From Ideonella_A sakaiensis_A (GTDB taxonomy: Bacteria > Pseudomonadota > Gammaproteobacteria > Burkholderiales > Burkholderiaceae_C), in the NCBI RefSeq assembly GCF_048320135.1, contig NZ_CP182947.1, positions 124,001 through 188,000 of the forward strand: a DNA stretch of 64,000 bases, read 5' to 3'. This document shows, one piece after another, positions 44,666-53,497 of this stretch. The translations under genes and the position numbers were made by a program. Position 1 is the stretch's first letter. Every line of letters starts with the position of its first letter. The notes beneath the pieces are model-generated. The model was given only the letters and a program-made list of their open reading frames with translations. It made no database searches and had not been told where the DNA came from.

Positions 44666-45637
44666 TCAGCGCTCGGTCGTGTCCGTGAACCGCCCGTAGG
44701 CCTGCAGGCGCTCGTAGCGGCGCTGCAGCAGTTCCTTCGGTTTCAGGTCGCTGACCTGACGCAAGGCATCGGCCAACGCCCGCTTCAGGTACGAGGCCAT
44801 CTGCTTGATGTCGCGGTGCGCACCACCGACCGGCTCGTTGACGATCTTGTCGACCAGGCCGAGCGCCTTCAGGCGATGCGCGGTGATGCCGAGCGCCTCG
44901 GCGGCCTCGGCTGCACGTTCGGACGATTTCCAGAGGATCGACGCGCAGCCTTCAGGAGAAATCACCGAATAGACCGCATATTGCAGGATCAGCGTCTGGT
45001 CGCCAACGCCGATCGCCAGCGCGCCACCGGAACCGCCTTCGCCGATGATCGTGCAGATGATCGGCACCTCGAGCTGCGCCATCTCGTAGATGTTGCGACC
45101 GATCGCCTCGGACTGCCCGCGCTCCTCGGCACCGATGCCCGGATAGGCGCCCGGTGTATCGACAAAGGTGAAGACCGGCAGGCCGAATTTTTCGGCGAGC
45201 TTCATCAGCCGCAGCGCCTTGCGGTAACCCTCGGGCCGCGACATCCCGAAATTGCGCAGGCTGCGCTCCTTGGTGTCGCGGCCTTTCTGGTGGCCGATCA
45301 CGACGCAGGGCTGGCCATTGAAGCGGGCCATGCCGCCGATGATCGACTGGTCGTCGGCGAAATGGCGGTCGCCGTGCAGTTCCTGGAAATCAGTGAACGC
45401 CTCGTTCACATAGTCGAGCGTATAGGGCCGCTGTGGATGGCGGGCGATCTGCGTGACCTGCCATGGGGTCAGTTTCGCGTAGATCTCCTTCGTCAGTTGC
45501 TGGCTCTTCTTGCTCAGTCGGTCGATCTCTTCCGAGATGTCGACGGCAGATTCGTTCTGCACATAACGCAGTTCCTCGATCTTGGTTTCGAGTTCGGCAA
45601 CGCCCTGCTCGAAATCAAGAAAATGTCGTTTGCTCAT
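44666..45637 (-). CDS. accA: Acetyl-CoA carboxylase carboxyltransferase subunit alpha
   Basis: 323-residue subunit of acetyl-CoA carboxylase. Motifs include HPQRPYTLDYVNEAFTDFQE, GMSRPEGYRKALRLMKLAEK, FVDTPGAYPGIGAEERGQSE and IGEGGSGGALAIGVGD, matching AccA of fatty acid synthesis. The N-terminal helical region LDFEQGVAELETKIEELR is present. 22 bp downstream of the DNA glycosylase gene and 23 bp upstream of tilS, so translation units are closely spaced. Confidence 0.96.
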   Translation of the reverse strand: MSKRHFLDFEQGVAELETKIEELRYVQNESAVDISEEIDRLSKKSQQLTKEIYAKLTPWQVTQIARHPQRPYTLDYVNEAFTDFQELHGDRHFADDQSIIGGMARFNGQPCVVIGHQKGRDTKERSLRNFGMSRPEGYRKALRLMKLAEKFGLPVFTFVDTPGAYPGIGAEERGQSEAIGRNIYEMAQLEVPIICTIIGEGGSGGALAIGVGDQTLILQYAVYSVISPEGCASILWKSSERAAEAAEALGITAHRLKALGLVDKIVNEPVGGAHRDIKQMASYLKRALADALRQVSDLKPKELLQRRYERLQAYGRFTDTTER

Positions 45638-45659
45638 GCTGGCGGATCGTATGGGCGAT

Positions 45660-46334
45660 TCAATAGTCTACCGGCAGCGGATCGAGGCTGCGCCAGATAT
45701 ACCAGGTTGCGACCGAGCGGAATGGCGCCCAGGCTTCGCCAACTTCGCGCGCCTCGGCCCGCGAAACCGGCTCGCCGCTGAAATAGCTGAGGCTGATGCC
45801 CTTGATCAGCCCGACGTCGTCGAGCGGCATCACGTTCGGCCGCATCAGGTGGAAAATCAGGAACATCTCGGCGGTCCAGCGGCCAATGCCGCGGATCGCG
45901 ACCAGCTCGTCGATGATCGCGTCGTCGTCCATCGACGTCCACTGCGAGACGTGCACGCTGCCTTCGTGAAAATGGCGTGCCAGGTCGGCGAGGTATTCGA
46001 CCTTGCGCATCGACAGGCCGGCGCTGCGCATCAGTTGCGGATCGAGCGCGACGACGCGCGCCGGATCGATATGACCCGGCTTCGATGGCGTCAGCGCGGC
46101 AAAGCGGTCCCAGACCGATTGCGCGGCCTTCACCGAGATCTGCTGGCCGACGATCGACCGTGCCAGCGTCGTGAAGGCATCGCCGCGCGACTGCAGCCTG
46201 GCCTCCGGGAAACGCGGAATCAGCTTGCGCATCACGCGGTCGCGCTTGGCCAGGTGACGGCAGGCCTCGTCCCAGTAGGACGGCGTCTGCACCACTGGCA
46301 GTGCGGTCTCGGCGCCGTTTAGGCCTTGACCCAT
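45660..46334 (-). CDS. DNA-3-methyladenine glycosylase (HhH-GPD, AlkA-like)
   Basis: 224-residue base-excision glycosylase. The helix-hairpin-helix and catalytic region is ELVAIRGIGRWTAEMFLIF with the essential Asp in MPLDDVGLIKG. The N-terminal core LARSIVGQQISVKAAQSVW is typical of AlkA-type enzymes lacking the extra N-terminal domain. Its start overlaps the end of cysS by 16 bp. Repairs alkylated bases; exact substrate range is not determined. Confidence 0.9.
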   Translation of the reverse strand: MGQGLNGAETALPVVQTPSYWDEACRHLAKRDRVMRKLIPRFPEARLQSRGDAFTTLARSIVGQQISVKAAQSVWDRFAALTPSKPGHIDPARVVALDPQLMRSAGLSMRKVEYLADLARHFHEGSVHVSQWTSMDDDAIIDELVAIRGIGRWTAEMFLIFHLMRPNVMPLDDVGLIKGISLSYFSGEPVSRAEAREVGEAWAPFRSVATWYIWRSLDPLPVDY

Positions 46335-47692
46335 CGCGTGCCTTCGGGTGAATCCTGCAACACGATGCCCTGCGCCAGCAATTGCTTGCGAATTTCGTCG
46401 GCGCGGGCGAAATCACGCGCCTGCTTGGCCGCCGCCCGCTCGCCGATCAGGCGGGCGATCTCGGCCTCGTCGACGCCGCTGCCGGTCTGCAGAAATTCGC
46501 GCGGCGGCTGCTGCAGCAGCCCGAGCGTCGCGCCGAGCGCCTTCAGCTGGCCGGCAATGCGCGGATCGCGGCCGCGGTTGACTTCGCCGGCGAGTTCGAA
46601 CAGCTGTGCAATGGCCTGCGGCGTATTGAAATCGTCATTCATCGCCGCCTTAAACGCCGCCGCCTGCGGCAGGCTCCAGTCGACGGCCGCATCGTCGCCA
46701 TCGACCGCGGCCAACGCCGTATAGAGCCGGCGCAGCGAATTTCGCGCATCGTCGAGATTGGCGTCGCTGAAATTGAGCGGGCTGCGGTATTGGGTGCGCA
46801 GCATGAAAAAGCGCAACGTTTCGCCGTCGTAGCGGCCGAGCACTTCGCGGATCGTGAAAAAATTGCCGAGCGATTTCGACATCTTCTCGTTGTCGATATT
46901 CAGGAAGCCGTTGTGCAGCCAATAATTGACGAATGGCTTGCCGTTGGCGCCTTCGCTTTGCGCAATTTCATTCTCGTGGTGCGGAAACTGCAGATCCATG
47001 CCGCCACCATGAATATCAAAATGTGTGCCGAGCAGCGCGCAACTCATCGCCGAGCACTCGATGTGCCAGCCCGGCCGCCCCTTGCCGAAGTCGCTGTCCC
47101 ATTTCGCATCGTCGGGCTCGCTTTCCTTGGCTGCCTTCCACAAGACGAAATCGAGGGGGTCCTGCTTGCCATCGTCGACCGCGACGCGCTCGCCGGCGCG
47201 CAGCTGGTCGATCGACTTGCCCGACAACTTGCCATAACCATCGAACTTGCGGACGGCAAAATTCACATCGCCGCTCGACGCACGATAGGCAAGTCCCTTG
47301 TCTTCGAGCTGGGAGATCATCGCCAGCATCTGCGGCACATGCTCGGTCGCGCGCGGCTCGTGGGTCGGCGCCAGCATGCCCAGCGCGGCGATGTCGTCGT
47401 GCATTGCCTGCGTCATCTCGCGCGTCAGCTCGGCGATCGGGATGTTGCGCTCGAGGGCGCGGCGGATGATCTTGTCATCGATGTCGGTGATGTTGCGCAC
47501 GTAGGTGACGCGATAACCGAGCACCTGCAGCCAGCGGTAGACGACGTCGAATGCCAGCAGGAATCGGGCATGACCGACATGGCACAGGTCGTAGATCGTC
47601 ATGCCGCACACGTACATCCGCACATGTCCGTCGTCGATCGGGGCGAAATCCTCGACCTGCCGGCTCAAGGTGTTGAAAATGCGCAGCGTCAT
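46319..47692 (-). CDS. cysS: Cysteinyl-tRNA synthetase
   Basis: 457-residue class I synthetase. YVCGMTIYDLCHVGHAR holds the zinc Cys and the HIGH motif; RNITDIDDKI, GWHIECSAMS, HGGGMDLQFPHHENE and the KMSKS loop (NEKMSKSLGNF) follow. The ATG at 47692 (MTLRIFNTLSRQ) is the family start; the upstream open frame is non-coding. First gene of the minus-strand housekeeping run; divergent from the exported cyclophilin across 214 bp. Confidence 0.96.
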   Translation of the reverse strand: MTLRIFNTLSRQVEDFAPIDDGHVRMYVCGMTIYDLCHVGHARFLLAFDVVYRWLQVLGYRVTYVRNITDIDDKIIRRALERNIPIAELTREMTQAMHDDIAALGMLAPTHEPRATEHVPQMLAMISQLEDKGLAYRASSGDVNFAVRKFDGYGKLSGKSIDQLRAGERVAVDDGKQDPLDFVLWKAAKESEPDDAKWDSDFGKGRPGWHIECSAMSCALLGTHFDIHGGGMDLQFPHHENEIAQSEGANGKPFVNYWLHNGFLNIDNEKMSKSLGNFFTIREVLGRYDGETLRFFMLRTQYRSPLNFSDANLDDARNSLRRLYTALAAVDGDDAAVDWSLPQAAAFKAAMNDDFNTPQAIAQLFELAGEVNRGRDPRIAGQLKALGATLGLLQQPPREFLQTGSGVDEAEIARLIGERAAAKQARDFARADEIRKQLLAQGIVLQDSPEGTRWVKA

Positions 47693-47841
47693 GTTGCCGA
47701 AATGGACAGAAATAGGCCTGTTGCGAGTGGTCGGGATCGGGATGGGCGGAGCCGCCGGCCCGGGCGCTTGCCGGTCTGAGCCCAGGCTGCCGAGGCCCCG
47801 TGCAGCAGTCGCTGGCGGTGGGGCTGCACTACAATCGAACG

Positions 47842-47847
47842 AGTATA
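47842..47847 (-). promoter_or_regulatory. Candidate -10 element for cysS
   Basis: Minus-strand TATACT in the cysS/cyclophilin intergenic region, a good -10 match; the -35 region (about GCAACG at 17 bp) is poor. A plus-strand TACAAT at 47830-47835 could serve the cyclophilin gene. Confidence 0.3.
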
Positions 47848-47906
47848 GCGGCGGCGCATTCGTGCGTTGCATCACCTCTTTGCTCCGTCTTCCTGATTCG
47901 ATATCG

Positions 47907-48563
47907 ATGCCACACAACGGCTTGCTTCACACAATGGCCGGAACCAGCGCTGGCTGGAAGCTTGATCACCCCCTCGTCATCGCGCGCAGCTCGTCAGCGG
48001 CACTGCGCCGGCTGTTCGGCCGGATCGTGCTGGCCGGCAGTTTGCTGGCCGCACCGGCGGCGTTTGCGCAAACCGTGATGCTGGCCACCAGCATGGGCGA
48101 CATCGTGATCCAGCTCGACGCGTCGAAGGCGCCGAAGTCGGTCGACAACTTTCTGCAGTATGTGAAAGCCGGTCACTACAACGGCACTGTTTTCCATCGT
48201 GTCATCGGCAATTTCATGATCCAGGGCGGCGGCTTTACGCCGGATCTGGTGCAGAAACCGACCCGCGCGCCGATCCCGCTTGAAAGCCGCAACGGTCTGA
48301 ACAACGACCGCGGCACCGTCGCGATGGCGCGAACCTCGGTGCCCGATTCGGCAACGTCGCAGTTCTTCATCAATCTGAAGGACAACGATTTTCTGAACTC
48401 GGCCAATTCGCGCGACGGCAACGGTTACGCGGTATTCGGCAAGGTGATATCAGGCATGGACGTCGTCGACCGGATTGCTGCCGTGCCGACGCAATCCCGG
48501 GGGATGCAGCAGAATGTGCCGGTGCAGCCGGTGACGATCCTCGAGGCAGTGGTGCAACAGTGA
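47907..48563 (+). CDS. Exported cyclophilin-type peptidyl-prolyl isomerase
   Basis: 218-residue cyclophilin with an N-terminal signal region (RLFGRIVLAGSLLAAPAAFAQ), so periplasmic like PpiA. The isomerase core has VFHRVIGNFMIQGGGF, MARTSVPDSATSQFFINLKDN and GYAVFGKVISGMDVVD. The start is uncertain: ATGs at 47907 and 47934 are both possible and neither has a clear ribosome site; the open frame goes further upstream. First of a plus-strand chain; its TGA overlaps the GTG of the next gene. Confidence 0.88.
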   Translation: MPHNGLLHTMAGTSAGWKLDHPLVIARSSSAALRRLFGRIVLAGSLLAAPAAFAQTVMLATSMGDIVIQLDASKAPKSVDNFLQYVKAGHYNGTVFHRVIGNFMIQGGGFTPDLVQKPTRAPIPLESRNGLNNDRGTVAMARTSVPDSATSQFFINLKDNDFLNSANSRDGNGYAVFGKVISGMDVVDRIAAVPTQSRGMQQNVPVQPVTILEAVVQQ

Positions 48564-49720
48564 AGAGTTTTCGTCCGATCGTGGTGCTGACGGCTGGTCT
48601 GGCCGTCGCGAGTTCGACGTTGGCGAATCTGCCCTCGCCCGGTCTCAACGAGGTCAACGAACTGGTCGCTGCAGGGCGCACCGCCGACGCCTTGCGCAAG
48701 ATCGACACGCTGCTTGCAAAGGCGCCCGACGATGCGCAGTTGCGCTTCCAGAAAGGCGTGCTGCTCGTCGACCAGAAGCGCTTCGCCGATGCGGTCGCCG
48801 TCTTCGAACGCATGAGCCGCGACTTTCCGACACTGCCCGAGCCGCTGAACAATCTTGCGGTGCTGTATGCCGAGCAGGGCCAGATCGACAAGGCCCGCGC
48901 CGCGCTCGAGGCTGCAGTGCGCAGCCGGCCCAGCTACAACACCGCGTTCGAGAACCTGTCGTCGCTGAATGTGCGGCTGGCCAGTCGTGCCTATGCGCGG
49001 GCGTTGCAGATCGACGACAGCGCCGGGACGCCAAAACTCGCGATGCTGAAGTCGCTGGCAGGCAGCCGCCAGGACAGTGCGCCGGTGGTTCTTGCCGCGG
49101 CTGCGCCGGTCGCGCCGCCGCCCGTTCCGGCGCCCTCGCCGGCGCCCGCTCCGGTGCCTGCGCCAGCCGTGGCCGCCGCTCCACCGACGACCGCGGAAAC
49201 ACAGAAGCCGGAAACACCGAAGCTGGAAACACCAAAACCCGAGGCGCCGAAGCCCGATGCGCCGAAGCCTGAGAAACCGAAGCCCGAGACGCGCACTCCT
49301 GGGCGTGACGATGCTGTCGACGCCGGTCCGTCGAAGGCACGACCGGCGACCGCCGACTCGAGCCAGCGCAAGGCGAATGAAGAGGCCCGCGAGGTGCGTG
49401 CAGCCGTCGATGCCTGGGCCAGCGCCTGGGAACGCAAGGACATGAATGCCTATTTTGCGTCCTATGTGCCTGGTTTTTCCGGCGGCGACGGCACCGCGGC
49501 GCGCTGGCAGGATGGGCGCAGGCTGCGCATACTCGGCAAGACCAGGATTTCGGTCGAACTTGCATCGGTGTCCGTCGAGATGAACGGCGACGATGCGGCG
49601 AAGGTCAGCTTCCGGCAGAACTATTCTGCCGATCAGCTGAATGTCACCGGAAACAAGGTGCTCGAATTGGTCAAACGAAACGGACGATGGTTGATCCGAA
49701 AGGAATCGGTGGGATCTTGA
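48560..49720 (+). CDS. Exported TPR protein with C-terminal NTF2-like domain
   Basis: 386-residue exported protein; the GTG start at 48560 overlaps the previous stop (GTGA). Signal region about 1-22, then TPR-type repeats (about 30-155, e.g. AQLRFQKGVLLVDQKRFADA), a long Ala/Pro linker followed by Lys-Pro-Glu repeats (PKPEAPKPDAPKPEKPKPE), and a C-terminal ~110-residue domain starting AVDAWASAWERKDMNAYFAS, NTF2/SnoaL-like as found at the C-terminus of some L,D-transpeptidases. Neighbours include a similar tail in the next two genes, which suggests a shared cell-wall function. Exact role unknown. Confidence 0.78.
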   Translation: MKSFRPIVVLTAGLAVASSTLANLPSPGLNEVNELVAAGRTADALRKIDTLLAKAPDDAQLRFQKGVLLVDQKRFADAVAVFERMSRDFPTLPEPLNNLAVLYAEQGQIDKARAALEAAVRSRPSYNTAFENLSSLNVRLASRAYARALQIDDSAGTPKLAMLKSLAGSRQDSAPVVLAAAAPVAPPPVPAPSPAPAPVPAPAVAAAPPTTAETQKPETPKLETPKPEAPKPDAPKPEKPKPETRTPGRDDAVDAGPSKARPATADSSQRKANEEAREVRAAVDAWASAWERKDMNAYFASYVPGFSGGDGTAARWQDGRRLRILGKTRISVELASVSVEMNGDDAAKVSFRQNYSADQLNVTGNKVLELVKRNGRWLIRKESVGS

Positions 49721-50643
49721 TGGTGATGCGTTCAGAACAACAACATTCGCGAAAGCGTTGGCACGCGATGGTTCGCGTGCCGGCGATGCTGGCCGGCCTG
49801 CTGGCCGCGGGATTGCCTGCGCTCGCGATCGATTTCGGCACGCTGCGGCTGTATACCCCTGCCGGGCAGTCTCCGTATGCCGAGATCACGCTGTCGGACA
49901 GCGCACCGATCGACGCGGCCGACATCCGTGCCCGCATCGCAACGCGCGACGCCTATGGCGTTGCCGGCATGCGCTATCTGCCGGCACTGCAGCAGATCAG
50001 CATCACGCCACAGAGCGCGAGCAATGGCCAGGTCGTGTTGCGCCTGGAGCGGCTGCCGGACCCTGCGACCGCACCGGAGATCGACCTGCTGCTGCTGGTC
50101 GGCGACCGCATGTCGCTGTCGCTCGGCGAATACCGCGTCAACCTGAGTGGTGCTGGCCGCGAGTTCGCCGCCGCGCCTGCCGGCGCCCGCCTGACCAGCG
50201 CAGCACCAGCAACCGGCGCACAGCCGGCAACCGCAGCGCCGGTGGTCAGCGGCAATGCCACCTCGGTGGCGACGGCGCCTTCGGCGCAGCCCGGGCTCGC
50301 GAAGGCAACTCTCGGCGAAGCGCAGGCGGCGATCGAAGCCTGGGCCGACGCCTGGAGCCGCCGCGACATGGATGCCTATGTCGCAGCCTATGTGCCGAAC
50401 TACTCCGGCCGCAACGGCTCGCATGCAGACTGGGTCGAGCATCGGCGCTCGCGGATCGTCCCGAAAAGGAAGATCACCGTCGACATCGACAAACCCCAGT
50501 TCGTCGCGCGGGGTGACAAGGTCATCGCGACCTTCACGCAGCGTTACCGCGGCGATGCCTATGCCGAAACCAGCCGCAAGCGGCTGCATCTGGTGCGCGG
50601 CCAGTCGGGCTGGTTGATCGAGGAAGAGGAAGAATTGCAGTGA
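49720..50643 (+). CDS. FimV-like exported protein with C-terminal NTF2-like domain
   Basis: 307-residue protein with signal-like start (MLAGLLAAGLPALAID), a FimV N-terminal-like domain (FGTLRLYTPAGQSPYAEITL, as in peptidoglycan-binding FimV/FrzS-type proteins), an Ala-rich linker and a C-terminal domain AIEAWADAWSRRDMDAYVAA closely echoing the previous gene. The ATG at 49720 overlaps the previous stop TGA by one base; an ATG at 49726 is also possible. Between a TPR protein and an L,D-transpeptidase, so envelope assembly is likely; function not known. Confidence 0.72.
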   Translation: MVMRSEQQHSRKRWHAMVRVPAMLAGLLAAGLPALAIDFGTLRLYTPAGQSPYAEITLSDSAPIDAADIRARIATRDAYGVAGMRYLPALQQISITPQSASNGQVVLRLERLPDPATAPEIDLLLLVGDRMSLSLGEYRVNLSGAGREFAAAPAGARLTSAAPATGAQPATAAPVVSGNATSVATAPSAQPGLAKATLGEAQAAIEAWADAWSRRDMDAYVAAYVPNYSGRNGSHADWVEHRRSRIVPKRKITVDIDKPQFVARGDKVIATFTQRYRGDAYAETSRKRLHLVRGQSGWLIEEEEELQ

Positions 50644-52085
50644 GCCAAGGTCTCGCCGACGGCGCCATCATCGGATCCGGACAGCCGGACCCGTCGGCAC
50701 GCCGCGTCGCGCCGGCGCGGCGCCGATCCGGCCTGCGGCGGAAAACCACGGTGCTTGTCGTCTCCGCGCTCGCCGTCGTGCTGATCGCCTGCGGCATCTG
50801 GCAGGGGCAGGCCACCGATGGTGCCGGCGATGCGCCGCCCGTCGCATTGGCAACCGCCGACACCTCATCGACGACGGCGCCAGCCGACGTTGCAGAGGCA
50901 GCATCGTCGCCGGTGCTCAATGCAAAACGGCTCGACCGGCTCGAGCCGGTGGTCGCCCGGGGCGATGAACTGCTGGCAGCCACCTCGTCGACCTATTCGA
51001 CCGCAGATGCCCGGTTGTTGCGCATCTACGGTCTGATTGCGACCTCGCAAGCCGGCGAAGCGATCGAGGAAGCCGCCAGGCTGGCCCGCGACATGCCGAA
51101 TTTCGGCCTCGCACAACTCGTCTACGCGGATCTGCTGAAGACAACGACCAACCCGGCCGAGGGGTTTGGCGCGGTCACGCAGCCGCTGCGTGCCGAGGCG
51201 GCGGAACGGCTGCGTGATCTGGTCTCGGAAGCACGGGCGCGCGTTGTTGCCGCCGGTCAGCGGCCGCCAGCCGCCGCGGTGCCGGCGCAGTTCGTCCGCA
51301 TCGATCGCAACGTGCGCCATGCGATCGCGGTCGACGTCTCGAAATCGCGCTTGTACGTGTTCGAGAATACCGACAACGGTCTGGTGCTGAGGAAGGACTA
51401 TTACAGCTCGGTCGGCAAGCTCGGGCTGGCCAAGCAGGTCGAGGGCGACCTGCGCACGCCGATCGGCGTGTATTTCGGTACCGGCCGGATCGCCGATTCA
51501 CGGCTGCGCGATCCCGCGGTCGAGGATCGTTATGGCGATGCGGCGATCGCACTGAACTACCCGAACCATTACGACCAGCTGAAGGGCCGCACCGGCAGCG
51601 GCATCTGGCTGCATGGCGTGCCGACCTCGATGTTCAGTCGGCCGCCGCTGGCCACCGACGGGTGCGTCGCGGTGTCGAACCCCGACATGCTCGAGCTGAC
51701 GCGGATCGTCGAGCGCCAGGAGACACCGATCCTGATCGCCGAGAAGATCGAATGGGTCGAGCCGGCGGTCGCCGAGCAACGCCGTGCCGGTTTCATGAAG
51801 ACCTTCGACGCATGGAAGGCGGCCCGCATGCTGGCCAATGCCGAGGTCCTGCAGCAGTTCTACGCGTCTGACGAAGATGCCGGCAAGCCGAAGCGGGCCC
51901 CGTCGTTCGGCCGGCCGGCGACGATCGACGGGGTGTCGGTCGTCTGGTGGCGCGATGACCGCGACATCGTCGTCGTCACCTATTCGGAAAATTCGTCAGG
52001 GCAGAGCCGGCCGCGGCAGAAGCGCCAGTACTGGCTGCAGAACGAGGGCCACTGGAAAGTGGTTTTCGAAGGCAACCTGGGCTGA
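50640..52085 (+). CDS. L,D-transpeptidase (YkuD family) with TPR-like and NTF2-like parts
   Basis: 481-residue membrane-anchored peptidoglycan enzyme. The GTG start overlaps the previous stop. A membrane helix lies near residues 35-52 (TTVLVVSALAVVLIACG), then a helical region, the YkuD domain at about 218-365 with the active site SGIWLHGVP and the catalytic Cys in ATDGCVAVSNPDM, and a C-terminal ~110-residue domain (TFDAWKAARMLANAEVLQQF) similar in type to the two upstream proteins. Cross-links peptidoglycan or attaches proteins to it. Followed by ppiB after 55 bp. Confidence 0.88.
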   Translation: MSQGLADGAIIGSGQPDPSARRVAPARRRSGLRRKTTVLVVSALAVVLIACGIWQGQATDGAGDAPPVALATADTSSTTAPADVAEAASSPVLNAKRLDRLEPVVARGDELLAATSSTYSTADARLLRIYGLIATSQAGEAIEEAARLARDMPNFGLAQLVYADLLKTTTNPAEGFGAVTQPLRAEAAERLRDLVSEARARVVAAGQRPPAAAVPAQFVRIDRNVRHAIAVDVSKSRLYVFENTDNGLVLRKDYYSSVGKLGLAKQVEGDLRTPIGVYFGTGRIADSRLRDPAVEDRYGDAAIALNYPNHYDQLKGRTGSGIWLHGVPTSMFSRPPLATDGCVAVSNPDMLELTRIVERQETPILIAEKIEWVEPAVAEQRRAGFMKTFDAWKAARMLANAEVLQQFYASDEDAGKPKRAPSFGRPATIDGVSVVWWRDDRDIVVVTYSENSSGQSRPRQKRQYWLQNEGHWKVVFEGNLG

Positions 52086-52140
52086 TCCCGTCAGGCCGGC
52101 GCGCCAGCGCCCCACCCGCCCGCAACCCGAAGGACTACCA

Positions 52141-52644
52141 ATGAGCACCCAAGTCGAACTCCATACCAACCGTGGCCTGATCCGCATCGAACTGGCTGAA
52201 ACCGAGGCCCCGCGCAGCAGCGCCAACTTCCTCGAGTATGTCCGTGCCGGCCATTACGACGGCACGATCTTTCACCGCGTGATCAAGGGCTTCATGATCC
52301 AGGGCGGCGGTTTCCAGCCCGACATGAAGCAGAAATCCACAAACAAGCCGATCGCCAACGAGGCCGACAACGGCCTGAAAAACAACCGCTACACGGTCGC
52401 GATGGCGCGCACGTCCGACCCCGATTCGGCAACCGCCCAGTTCTTCATCAATGCGAAGGACAACGACTTCCTCAACTTCACGTCGAAGTCGGCAAGCGGC
52501 TGGGGTTACGCGGTATTCGGCAAGGTTGTCGAAGGCACCGATGTCGTCGATGCCATCGAAGGCGTCAAGACCGGCCGCAAGGGTTTCATGGACGACGTGC
52601 CGCTCGAGGAAGTGGTGATCGAGCGCGCAACGGTCGTCGGCTGA
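52141..52644 (+). CDS. ppiB: Cytosolic cyclophilin-type peptidyl-prolyl isomerase B
   Basis: 167-residue PpiB without a signal peptide. The core motifs are TIFHRVIKGFMIQGGGFQPD, MARTSDPDSATAQFFINAKD and GWGYAVFGKVVEGTDVVDAI. Catalyses proline isomerisation in proteins. It is a close relative of the exported cyclophilin three genes upstream. lpxH follows after 20 bp. Confidence 0.95.
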   Translation: MSTQVELHTNRGLIRIELAETEAPRSSANFLEYVRAGHYDGTIFHRVIKGFMIQGGGFQPDMKQKSTNKPIANEADNGLKNNRYTVAMARTSDPDSATAQFFINAKDNDFLNFTSKSASGWGYAVFGKVVEGTDVVDAIEGVKTGRKGFMDDVPLEEVVIERATVVG

Positions 52645-52664
52645 TTCCGCCCGCCAAGCTCGAC

Positions 52665-53477
52665 ATGGCCACGCCTCCCGCCGCGGCGGATGTGCCGACG
52701 CGCTTGCCCAGATTCTGGGAGTTCGAGGCGCCGGCGGCGTGGCGGCAGATCGATTTCATCAGCGATCTGCATCTGGCAGACGACAGGCCGCGCACCAGCG
52801 CGGCATTTGCCAGCCATCTGCGCGAGACCCCCGCCGATGCGGTTTTTCTGCTCGGCGACATCTTCGACCTGTGGGTCGGCGATGACACGATAACGCAGGG
52901 TTTTGAAGCCCGTGTGGTCGATCTGCTCGCCGAGGCTGCGGCACGCCGGTCGATCGCCATCATGGTCGGCAACCGGGATTTTCTGCTCGGCGACCGCATG
53001 CTGAAGGCCAGCGGCGCAATGGCGCTGGCCGATCCGACCGTGCTGGTGGCCTTTGGCCGCCGTTTCCTGCTCAGCCATGGCGACGCTTTGTGCCTCGGCG
53101 ATACCGCTTATCAGCGCTTTCGCGCCGAGGTGCGAAGCACGCGCTGGCAACACGATTTTCTCGCGCTGCCGATCGACGAACGGCGCCGCCAGGCACAGGC
53201 GATCCGCCAGGAAAGCGAGCGCCGCAAGCAGTCTCATCAGCGGGCCGATTGGGTCGACGTCGACCCGGGCAGCGCGGTGCGCTGGATGCACGAGGCCGGC
53301 GCGCCGGTGCTGATCCATGGCCATACCCACTGCCCGGGCAGCGAACCGATGGCGCCGGGTCTTGTCCGCCACGTGCTGAGCGACTGGGAGCTCGATGATG
53401 CCGGTCAGCCAACGCGCGCCGAAGTGCTGCGTCTGAGCGCCGACGGATTCGAGCGGCTGGCGCCGGCCGGTTGCTGA
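52665..53477 (+). CDS. lpxH: UDP-2,3-diacylglucosamine diphosphatase
   Basis: 270-residue Mn-dependent phosphoesterase of lipid A synthesis that cleaves UDP-2,3-diacylglucosamine to lipid X and UMP. Metal motifs are FISDLHLADDRP, LLGDIFDLWVGDD, GNRDFLLGD, LSHGDALC and the final IHGHTH. Slightly long at the N-terminus (about 28 residues before the first motif). Between ppiB and mtfA on the same strand. Confidence 0.95.
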   Translation: MATPPAAADVPTRLPRFWEFEAPAAWRQIDFISDLHLADDRPRTSAAFASHLRETPADAVFLLGDIFDLWVGDDTITQGFEARVVDLLAEAAARRSIAIMVGNRDFLLGDRMLKASGAMALADPTVLVAFGRRFLLSHGDALCLGDTAYQRFRAEVRSTRWQHDFLALPIDERRRQAQAIRQESERRKQSHQRADWVDVDPGSAVRWMHEAGAPVLIHGHTHCPGSEPMAPGLVRHVLSDWELDDAGQPTRAEVLRLSADGFERLAPAGC

Positions 53478-53497
53478 CTCTCGATCCGGATTGATCA

